A DNA stretch of 64,000 bases from contig JASFXZ010000010.1 of NCBI GenBank assembly GCA_032209605.1, positions 6,283,385-6,347,384 on the forward strand. Direction: 5' to 3'. Shown piece after piece: positions 44,101 through 56,100 of the stretch. The notes beneath the pieces were generated by a model. That model ran no database searches and had not been told where the DNA came from. It saw only the letters and a program-made list of their open reading frames with translations. The stretch comes from Mactromeris polynyma. Its lineage: Eukaryota; Mollusca; Bivalvia; Venerida; Mactridae. The number at the start of each line of letters is the position of its first letter. The first letter of the stretch is position 1. The position numbers were made by a program, and so were the translations under genes.

Positions 44101-47100
44101 AACAGAAATAGACTGCACTTTTACCCTTTTGAAACACTTAACATGAACCTTAAGCCAACATATGGATATATTTTGTGGGTACAGATGGCATGGTCTCCCA
44201 CGGGGAGATAGATTACATATGAACATCAACTGTTTCAGATTTACTTAGCAATATCATACATTGATAAAATAATTACAATAAATTAGTGCAAATAAATCGC
44301 ACATAAGATATTCATGTGGTATAATATGAAACAAATGGGGTTGAAACACATACTCTTGTTTCACATACCCTTATTATCAATATGTTAATGATTAATTATC
44401 TGGTTTACAGCCAAACCTGTGGTTTTAGTCCTACCTGACTGAGGCCAACTTTTTGTTGACAGAGGCAGACTTTTTGTTGCATTTTTTAACAAATATCTGA
44501 AAACTTACATGCAAATTATATGGAAAAGCAATACCATTAAAAAGGCACATTTTATGGGTAGATAGTCTTTATTTATTGGTCAAAATATGCTTAGATGTAC
44601 ATATGAAAAAAAACAGGTGGTTAATGCCTTCATTTAGAAGGTAACTTTACATCACTGCATTGTCACTTTCTTACATGTTTCCCAAAACCACAACAAATCA
44701 GTTTGATAAGGTATTTTCTATCTTGACATACACGGTGAATTAGCATACATGAATTAGCATACCTGTACAGTAACAGACTCGCTTCTTGCAGTTCCAGGAA
44801 TTGTTTTAAGATTAAGTTATAATGTAGTGTTTTAAGGTACAACAAAAACATATTTCAATAAAACATGGGACTATATCTACCTTTAATGTTAATGTACAAT
44901 TATATCATCTCGGCATCTCGCATGAGAAAGATCAGCTACTGCAACTGAACTTTGACATATAAACTGTGATTTAAAAGTTAACTTTTTAAAGAGAGTTAAA
45001 TTTGCATTTTGAATCGATTATAATTATTTTTTATTTATTTTTTCAGGATTTTCATTGATGTTCGATCGGTGCACCAAGGGTCCTAGATTATAGTTTCCAT
45101 AGCAACACAAGCGACCCAGGCAACATCATGCAGGATCCTTACTCTGCAATGATGAGTTCCCAGCAGAGAACCGATCCTTACAAGACATTCCAAATGCAAC
45201 GTCAAAATTCAAACAATCCTACAAGTCAGTCAATATCAGCTTCAAGCATGGATTACATGCATGGACTTAACTATGGCGCCTCGAATCTTTATAATTCCAT
45301 GACGATGGGGCAGGAGTTTGCTCCCCTTCCCGCTCACATGGGGTCATCCCTCAGTTCAGGAATGAATTCCAACAGATTGTCTCAAATCAATCAAACCACT
45401 CACACCCTAACGCCATCAGCTACCTCACCAAATGCTTCATCCCCGCCAACATCCGCAATGTCACTCTCAAATATCTCCTCACCTGGGCCATCTACGAGCA
45501 GATTGAGTATGTCACCTGAAGGTCACGGGGGGCCAGGATCTCAAATGTCTAACCAGTCTCACTCACCCGGTGAAATTCATAAAGTTGAAACAAGTGACAG
45601 TAACTCGGTTAAATCCGGTAACGAAGATGATACTGGAGTACCACCGAAAAAACGATCTCTACACCTTGTACCGGACGAGCAACGGGACGACTCCTACTGG
45701 GATAAACGGAAGAAAAATAACGAGTCAGCAAAGCGATCTCGGGAAGCACGTAGAATGAAAGAAGAACAGATAGCTTTACGTGTTGTTTATTTAGAGCAAG
45801 AAAATCTACAGCTTCGAACTGAAGTATCGTTACTAAAAAGTGAGATTGAGAAATTACGCTGCATGCTGTACAATTCTTAAAATGCGTGGAAAATATTCGT
45901 ATCGATGAAATTAATTTTCTTCTTTAAGTGTTCATGCACAATGTTCAGTGATTTTAAAAATGTTTTTATGAGTATTAAATGTTTTGTGTGGATTTCATGT
46001 GTAAATAGTTCTGACTCTGTTGAGTAAAAAATAAACTGGTATATTGAATTATACTGAAATAAAAAAATGAGTATATTTAACTGTGGACACAATATTACTC
46101 ACGTGCCATGCCCTGTTAGTAAAGATGTGGATGACTTTATATTGATCAGATTGAACGTGAATTAGAATGAATGTGAATTGGAAAGAATGAAGTTTTATTA
46201 AATTTCATGAATCTTAAGATTTTAGAAGTTAGAAGGTTAAATTGAGACCAATTATACCAGAACTGATTGTACCAGATTCTGATGTTGTTTGACCTTGAAA
46301 ATATCAAGGTCAAGAGTGAATATACGTTCGAGGGATGACTGTAGACTGTTAGTGTGTATGTATTTGAAAAATGTGTATGAATAAACAAGATGAATTTGAA
46401 AGTTAACTCAGGGATGTTTTTGTAAAAGAATCAGGGAGTTTTGTTGGAAAAGATGTGTTTTTAGGACAAAAGATGAAAAAAATAGTTTACATTTTTTCAT
46501 CAACCTCAGTAGATTATGTGGTATTTCCCGGTGAATGTGTTGTGTTTTTTTTATTATTGGACTTTTATTCATGAAATGAGCAGTATTAGTCATGCAAGAC
46601 AATTTGTAGCAATATAAGTTCATAATTGTATGTTTTTAAATCATTTGGTTTTTTCTGTTGCCATAGTAAAATCACAAAATACAACTACTCTATAATGATA
46701 AAATTGTGATGTATTTTTGTGTGTATAAAATGTCTAATCTGGTTAAATATGCATTGAACCTTTTTTACACAACCATAGTAACATTTTCTTTACCCAATGG
46801 AAATGTCAAATTTCATACGGAATTTGTCCTTATCATAATGATTATTGTAACAACCTTTTCACTGTATTTTCCTCTGAAATCCATTTCCAAAAAACAAATA
46901 GCAGAGGCAGTAATTATTTTGTAGTATGATTGTGCTAGAACTATCAAGTTATCAAATATACTATCACAAATGTATACTGGTGAAAGGAGCTAACTTGCCA
47001 TTTGTTCTTTGGGAATCTTCACTACATAATGACAAGTAATCTGAAACGAATTTGATTTTTATCAATGAATTTGATTTTCATCGATGAATTTGATTTTCAT

Positions 47101-50100
47101 CGATTTTTCATCGATGAATTTGATTTTCATCAATGAATTTGATTTCCATCGATGAATTTGATTTTCATCGATGAATTTGATTTTCATCGGTTTTGATGGA
47201 CATTTTACAATTGTTCAATTCATTTCAATTACAAATGTAATAGCCTTCTGCAATTAAAATCAACAGAAGATTTATTCAGCAGCTTTTGAAAATTAAATGA
47301 AATACTATGATATTATATAATACAGATGCTATAGTAGTACTTGTGGGCTAGCACTTTTGACCAGTATATAACTATATAAAATAAAGCGTTTCTGTGTGAT
47401 ATTACTCAACTATCTCAGGTTCATTTAGGCCTGAGGTTATAAATTCAGATCAGAGACCAGTTTCAGCTTTGCCATTGGTGCATTTTTTGAGAATATGCTC
47501 ATAAACAACCAATCAGAAGCTGGCATTTTCTAGGCTGGTCACTGAACTCAGACTTATAGCCTATTAGACCCATGTTTGAGGACTCAATAAAACCAAAGAT
47601 TATTAACCTTTATAAAATAGTACATGTATGTAATCGATGTTAAATATGCAATATTTCTGACGTATTTTGGGTTTATTTTTACATAGACTCACAAGTTTGG
47701 AATTACGGGTATAAGCTGATATTATATATTATTTTTCTTGAAACTATGTGTTTGTTGTTATTCAGTTGATGATGGCATGCTTTGACAAAGATTTTGTTAA
47801 AGGTAAAATACAAGTATATGAATTCACAGAATCTAGACACAGCTACATAAAATTTCCATGAAAAAGTTTCAAGGGGAAAACAGAACAAATTGCTGGATTT
47901 CTTTTGACTTATAAGTCAAATTCTGAATCTAATTGAGCGCAAGGGCTTGGATTGAAAACATACTTAAAACCTAACCACACCCCAGGCCCCTGTGGTGTTG
48001 CACAGTGTTGTTTTTGGACCACTCCCACTGGAAGGACACAGCAAACAACACAGATTCTTACTATGGTCAGCTTGCCGTGATTTATCTATATTTGAAAACA
48101 AATGAATTTAATATTTGACCTTATTTGTTTTATAACTGATATTTTTCACACATAATTGTGATTAATCAAATGTAAACCTTAATCTAGCTCCAACACATTG
48201 TATGATCATGGACATATACAGATAAACAGATAACAAGATAAATATATGAACTTTATACACAAGAACTTAAGGCCAAGATAAATTTAATATTTGAATATGA
48301 TCCACATAGTTCCTTCATTATCCATGCAGCCCTGACCTGTGTTTAAATATTAAAGGCCAAACCAACCTTTTTTCTGAACATAACAAAATGATGACCTTGT
48401 TTTTTTTGGTAATGTGACCTTAGTCATAGATACAAATTATGGTCAAGGGTCATGATTTGAATTTTCCAGCTATTAGGGTAGAGGAAGACCCCAGGTGCCC
48501 TTCTAGCATTATTTTCGGCCCAGACAGACATACATGTAGAACCAGTGACCTTCCGCAAGCCAGCTGGAACAACTGTAAGCATACTTTATTAAGCACAGCT
48601 AAAATTTAGCACAAATGCATTTTCTTGGGTTATATAAGTGTGTCAATCAATTACCATTCACACATTAGTGCTAATTTATTGCTGAATTTATTTCAAAAAC
48701 TCGTGCCTTGTTATGTTGGTACAGTTACAGACATTTTTGTCACACAATGCATTTAAATTGCCCCTTTTGTCATGTCACTTGATCATTGTTCAATAGTGGG
48801 TACTTAAACAGTTGTTACAAACATTCACACCTTTCTGCCAACAGACAACTTGTAATTAATTATAATTGAAGATAGGATGAATGATACACACACATTGCTA
48901 AATGCCAGCACAAATACTGAATGCACTCAAGTTCAATGTTCACATTACTGAAACAAAATTAAAACAAGAAATTACACTAGCACATTTACAATATTAATTA
49001 AATTTATTGGTCACACTTAATAATTAAAGATTTTTTGATATATGTTTTTGCTTACAAAAGCTGGAAAATCAAAAAAATAACATTCATATTTTTCATACTA
49101 AATAGTGGGTGCACGTAAATTAGCGCTCGTATGTCACTGTTGTAATTACATCACTACAGTCAGTAATGCTTACAGTAGCTTCCTACATACTGTGTGGGAT
49201 TCGAACCTGTAGAAGCGATAATCTTAAACATAGCAAATAATTTATATTGGCCTGAAGAACTAAACGCTAGGTTTTAGACTCATAAAGTGCAATTAGTTAA
49301 CTTAAATGATAAGAAATATTTACTCGATGTTTGAACCCAGATAGTCACTGTTTTTGGATGTGAATTATCTGTAACATTGAACAATCATGTCCCTGCATGT
49401 GAAGTAAGCAATCTGCTTGCTCCTTAATGAACGAAATAGGATTGACTGACCCCATTTTCAAATCGCTGATATAACAAAAAGTCTCTGAAGTAAGGCATAT
49501 CTCACCAGACACAATCATTATTGTAATATCAGAAATTTTTGTAAAATCAAATGTTCGCAAGTAGAATTTTGTCGAATTTGCAAGAACAAAATGTTACAAA
49601 TCAGCCCCAGTATAGTGTTCAATTCATGAATATTGTTTTCATGTTAGCTTGCCCACTTATTAGCTAAAACTAATGGAAAAAATCACAGTAATTTGGTATG
49701 ACGATCGATAACCTTTATGTTAACATTTTTTTCAATGAATGAAATCTGTCAAACTGGAATGTAAGCATACTGACTTATAAGCCATATATTGGCATAATCA
49801 GATATTTTCATAAAAATATTTTTTTTAGACTATTCATCAAAACTGCAGCCAGAACAGAAGAATGATTTACATTTCACTTTATGAGACAATAATCTGACGA
49901 GGAAAGGGATTTAAAACTTATCATGTCATATCTGACAAGAATGGTGACACACAGCAATATAATACATGTATTAGCAAGGTTGAATATCTGCCACTTTCTG
50001 CCAATTTCTCCTTTTTGGACACAAATCTTTTGCATTAAACTTGTCCACTTTCAATCAGGTTTGATCAGCAAAACTAATTTTGTATGCTCAGATTTTTGAA

Positions 50101-53100
50101 GATTTCTTTATTTTTGTCAGTTTGGAACAGCTGGCATGCAATGTAGAATACTAAATTTACTTACAAATATCATGTTATTTTATTTCAATCTATGATGCAT
50201 TGGTATGACTTAACCCGGTTAAAATCCACCCAATCAATCGATCAATCATTTACTATAAAATTTATCAAATATTCAATAGAAAACTTTGAATAAATAAGTC
50301 ACAAATATAACAACAAACATGTTGTAGATTATGATTCTGTTATGTAACAGATTTGTACACATAGAATAGCAACAATGGTAGAACTGTTACTAAGGTTACA
50401 TAATCTTACTTCAATACTGTAGTCTTAAATAATCTCAAAGGGATTTACAATGCATAACAACAGTAGCCTTAAAACACAATAAGACAACATTACCATACCA
50501 GTGTGCCTTAACATAAGCCACACTTAAATTTTTTAATATCAATAAAATACCCCATCTTATTTTTTCCTAATACAGGTAATATTACTTAATAGGATTATAT
50601 TGACATTAGTAAAATACTGGGTTTAATATTTAGCTATAATATGATAATCATCAGAGAACAAATGCAAACAAAATGAGAGTTATTTAAAAAGTATCTGTAC
50701 TGTTTCATTAAACAGACAGCATGAGCCCATCAAGTCTACCTTTGCCAGCCAACCATGGTTTATGCAACATAATTATACTGAAAATTTGGTCAAACTTTGA
50801 CTTAGATCTTGACAGGTGATTCACAAGTGAAATGTGTTCACAAGACGTCTGATATCAACAGTTAGCCAACAAAAAACAGTATATAATTCTATAAGGGTTA
50901 TGACAGGTGGAACTTAGTGACTTTTTATAACATATTAAAACAACAGTAAGGTCTTTAGATTGAACAACTACAGACTATCTCCTGAAACATTCAATGACCC
51001 AGAAACAGTTTCAACTTTCTACATCATCAGCATGTATTGATATGTCAAGGTTTGACGATTTTTTCAATGGGGAATGATTGACTTAATATGGTTCCATTTA
51101 TTTAGTGTGTGCATAATATGCACGATAATTGACTAATTCTTGACTTGAATATCAGTCACAACCTACATCTTCATTTTCCAACTAATCTCTAAGTCGCACT
51201 AAACTAAGAAAGAGATCCATTATAAAATATTGCCTCGCCTGTACGAAAGTAAGCAGTTTAGCCAAGAGTTAAAAGTATGCCAGTAATCTGACACTACCTG
51301 ACAAATCCCTTAGGGGTTAACAGTAGCTGAAGCCAGGTTTTCAATAGATAACTTCATTCAACACAAGAGTTCCCTCGAGTCCCCTTGATAAAGGGTTAAT
51401 GCTAAATTTAACAGTTTAATTGAGATTCCCAGGGGTCTTGTCATACCAAATCATGTGAGTCAAGAAATCAACACTGGGTGGCCCCTATTCCAGCCCCACA
51501 TAACACACAGGGACCACTTCCTGTAATGAAAGAGTCTGATAAAAGTTAATTATGGTGAAACTTCCATCGGCTATGAAGCATGTATTTTACAAGACAGTCA
51601 TGTATTGTAGAGATTTATACTTCCTTGATTTCAGATAGGGAGAAAACATGCAGTCTAATTAGTATTATACCAGCTGATTAGATTCATAAAAAATTAAATT
51701 GGTAGTTTTCAGTTGTACACAACATGATGTGGGAGGGATTTGGAATGCAATAATAAATAATGTGGGGTTTACGGCTGGGTGTGGAAGAGAAGGATTGGGG
51801 CAGGCCACAAGTATGTTTTAGTTTAAAAGGGCGTATAGGGACTTAGGATTGCAAGGCAGCATGGGGCTTCAGGTACATGTGGTGGAAAAAGGAGATTGTG
51901 TCATTCAACACATTGTGACTGAAGGGTGCATGATGACATGGTTAGGGAACTGCGATCCCAATTGTCATTACTAATATGATTTCAGGGTAGGATTTTGTAT
52001 GGTGCGGTTGGGATGTTGTATGGTGCGGTTGGGATTTTGTATGGTGCGGTTGGGATGTTGTATGGTGCGGTAGGGATGTTGTATGGTGCGGTTGGGATTT
52101 TGTATGGTGCGGTTGGGATGTTGTATGGTGCGGTAGGGATGTTGTATGGTGCGGTTGGGATTTTGTATGGTGCGGTTGGGATGTTGTATGGTGCGGTTGG
52201 GATGTTGTATGGTGCGGTTGGGATGTTGTATGGTGCGGTTGGGATGTTGTATGGTGCAGTTGGGATGTTGTATGTATTCACAAGAATGAGGGTACTGTTA
52301 GAATGGCTATACACAATATCTAAAATGTACTGTTTGGTCATAAGGCATTTAATATTTGTACCAAAATATGCATCTGATATGTTAAAATTGGTAACATCAT
52401 CAGATTAGTGCCATGGAATAATTTTACTGAAATATGCAGAATTTCAGCACTTCGAGGGGGTGATTCCACAACAGTTGAATGAAATCAAACAAAGTAACAA
52501 GTTAAACTTGCACTCAATCTAAATGTTTGGACATTGAGGAACACAGATGGTGTGGAGTACATGTAACTAACAGTGCCATCTTGATCACCATTATCTAGCC
52601 ATTAAAATCACATTAGGCTAGGTGTAAAAAATCTGGGGTTTCTGACAACTGTCCTCATAAAATATCTGAACTTTTAACTTTGACATTCCATGGAGATTAA
52701 TGTCTTTGATGGGAAGATGGTCTGGCAAAAAAAAGCTTTAACTATTATATTGTGCACAAACATAAATCCAATCACCAGACTATGACCGAGTTTTAACTCA
52801 CCTGAAAAACTGGATATTTTTAAAAAGAATTTTTTTTTTACGTCAAGTCTTGAAAAGGAGAGTTATAGTAGAAGCATTATTATTATAGCATTTATTTCTT
52901 CCATCTAGGTTCAGAGTATAGGGTGAAGGAAAGTTTTAAAACACTCATGACCTCAAGTCAAACTTATTTTGATCAGTGGTTTGACACACACATACCAGCA
53001 CCCTTGTACATAGTATAACTTTAAATTTGTTTTCTAGCAACTGTCACAGTCAGAAACAGTCAAACAGTCAGTCAGTATGAGTGATGGTAACCTTACAATC

Positions 53101-56100
53101 CCCTCCAGGACAAAGTCCCTCCCATCAGTTTGCTAAAGTGGGGGAAAAACTCTCCCATAATTTTTACTTCTAGTGTCACAGGGTGAGAAAAATGTGCAGC
53201 CTGACAGGGACTCGAACCCGAGGCCTTTACTTACAGGGCGAATGCTCTACCGACGGAGCTACCCAGCCGCTTACACATCCTCTCCCCTTATTGTGACTTA
53301 GTCGATACCGTGACAGCAGGACAAACCCAACCAATGAAAACATTACGGAGGACATAATCCCACTTTTACCAAACTGGTATGAAATGCACTTTATGTAGGT
53401 CAGAATGTATGTAAAGAAGACAAAGGACATTTATAAAGGTATTATAGATTGTTGTAGCATGTGTTTAGTATATCTTTCAACCCCAAGAGGTTTTCTCTCC
53501 ACCGCTGGTTGAAAAGCAAACATGTTAAAACAATACATATAGAATGATTTTGTCATCACTTGCCCTTCCTGAAATATTCACATGATCCCCCAGGGGCATT
53601 ATTCACAAACACTCAGACATAGATTTTTAATTTCCGAAATTCATACTTCAGTCTTCGTTTTCATTAAATCAAAACAACTGAAATTCTGTCTGAGTACTTG
53701 TTGTTTCCCTGTGTACATGTCTGCCAATATTTATTAAAAATTATATTGTTAAAGCAACATAGGAGCAAAAAGATTTAAAGTCTAAGTCTGACTTTCACAC
53801 TTATAATGTTTATGTGCCCCCAAGTTTTGTCCAAAAATCAACAAGAGGGGCTTGGTCCAGGAGGGGTTCTATCCTACAGTCACAGGAGTGATATATAACC
53901 AGATTAGACTTGGCCTGATGACCAATGCTATAATGTCACTATAATATTGGTCAGAATGGTGTAATTACAAAATCATGTAAAGAAAGAAGCAAACACACTC
54001 CTTTAACTAATACCATCCTCATCTGGTAATTGCCTAATTAAATTCCAACTCTTGTCAATCAACAGAAAAGGGGCACCTGGCTGGACTGTAATTAGGGGCA
54101 AAAAGGTGATACAAGTCATGAGGTATTTTGTCAAGTGGCTGCACGCTATCATTCAGAAATGATTTTAAAATGAGTGTAATTTTCGGCACATGTTTAAGAC
54201 TTCGGGGCAATACAATATGAGGTTAATTTATGTTTAATGGAATTGAAGAGGTACAAGCCACTTAAAGCTTTCAGTGAATGTCATTTTATGCATAGTACTA
54301 GGACCTTAAATGTCATGACTAAAGTGTGACAATACTTGCTAATAAAACACATGAAAATTTAGAACATGAAAATCTAATTTTGTAATAAATCCGTACTACC
54401 CAGTAAGAAGAAAATATTACTAAGACTAATTTTTTTCACATTCTGAAAAAAAATGTACAAAATAATCCAAAGAATCCTTCTGTGTTTCTCAAATGATCTT
54501 TAAGATGAAAGAATCACCCAACTAGTAAGATTTTCAACAAGTAACTTTCACGATAGGTAATAATGAAATGTGATAACAACAGTCTACTTTATACCACAGC
54601 CTTATATTATGCATTTATACACAGTAAACATGGAAACTATTCAAATCAATGAATTGCATCATTCTATAAATCACAAATTTATGTTTCTTTTTTCATAAGC
54701 AAAATCTTGAAATCAGGAGAGATTTTCAACACTGAAGCTTAATTTGATTGTTGGTACATAGTCATTGTGCAACACAACAGCTGTGTTTTTCTATACAATT
54801 TTATACAGGGGATGTAACTCTAAAAATCTCACAAGAAGCTGTGAAGAGTTAGTTCCCTTAGACAGTGACTTCCCAGCAGGCAGTTGGTTGAAAAAAAACA
54901 TATTTTATAAAGAAACAATGGTACAAGACTACATTGTTGTGGACAGTAAATAGTATAATGCTATTTTTGACGTCACCAGTATTCCTGTTGTAAAACCTCA
55001 AGGTTGGTGAACACGTGACTTTTTGTTTACTATGCGGCATGAAAAGCTGGTGGCCGTTTTTGTTTGTTAGTAATAGTTTTTAATAGCCTAAAACCTGGTC
55101 ATCTGAAATCTGGTTGCATCGATGCCCATATCGACATATAGATATCTGTAGATTTGCTGGAATGCGTGCCACAAAATTTAAGCGAGGCGAAATGTTCTCT
55201 GATTTTTTGTGGCACGCTTCCAGCTTTTTGTGCTGCGTAGTAAACAAAAAGCCACGTGTTCACCGACCTTGAGTCTGGGCCTAAGATAACTTAGGATGCA
55301 GTAACCATGCAAATCTGAAACACTTCTGAAACACAACAAAGTATTATGTAAACTTTTGTGATTCAATACATCATCTGGTAAAACCTTAGTAAAAGGTCCC
55401 TACAAATATCAGCATTGAGTCGAACTTACTTTGATAATATTCTGCAGAACATTTGCTTGTATAACGTTAGAATGGATGGCGGTGGTTTTATACATATCCA
55501 CTACCAGTTCCACACATCTCTCAGCAAACGGTACAAAGTTCATGGTCACCCAATCCACCTAAACATTCATAAACAACAATGTAGTTAGTATAGTTAACAA
55601 TACTGTATAAGTGAAGACGTTTTCGAACAGTCAAAAACTACCAGCCTTCATTAATTGCCTACAATATTTTTTTTTACAAACTTGACTTTTAAATGTAATA
55701 CTAAAATACTCATTTCAACCATTTGCAAACATTTCTGCCCGCAAAATGTCTGAAATGGCTGATTCAGAAACTAAAGAAACTAGAAATGTGTCCATAGGAC
55801 ACAGATGATGCCCCTACTTGCAGCCTTTGTCACAAAAGCAAATGCCATTATTCTGTTCATAGTTTTTGAATGTGTATCAAAAATACCAAGTGAACAACTA
55901 TACTGATTTTAGTGATAAGTCAAGCGCAATAACTTTGCACTTACTGGGGGTAAACATATATGAAACCCCAGGTGCACAACTATACAGGTTGGTGAGCCTT
56001 TCTATTAAGTTTTATGACTCTGGCTCCTATTGTATTGGAGATATGCGTGACACAAGATTGCATACTCTGTAGGCTATATTTTAATGAAATCAAGGGCCAT

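Larger units (their letters stand above)
26962..55429 (-). other. 28.5-kb MON2 intron
   Basis: Runs from the donor after ...NIIK (exon at 55430) to the acceptor before TFRQPLS (exon ending 26961), phase 0 at both sides. It holds the bZIP gene, three minisatellites and several MITE or SINE-like repeats listed separately. In 31539-32754, 32833-34756, 34831-39713, 40059-45046, 46386-47039, 47200-51984 and 52276-53195 I see mostly AT-rich sequence with no gene. A possible retroelement 3' end (ATAATAATAATGACTTTATT) is near 42818, and a repeat phrase shared with 13184 is near 48478. Confidence 0.9.

Noticed and set aside
51982..52341. Minus-strand frame with YNIPTAP heptapeptide repeats
   Set aside because: Produced by the 21-bp minisatellite; the opposite strand is open for the same reason.
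53196..53271. Functional tRNA-Thr gene (minus strand)
   Set aside because: The anticodon stem does not pair and a SINE-like tail follows, so a SINE head is the better call.
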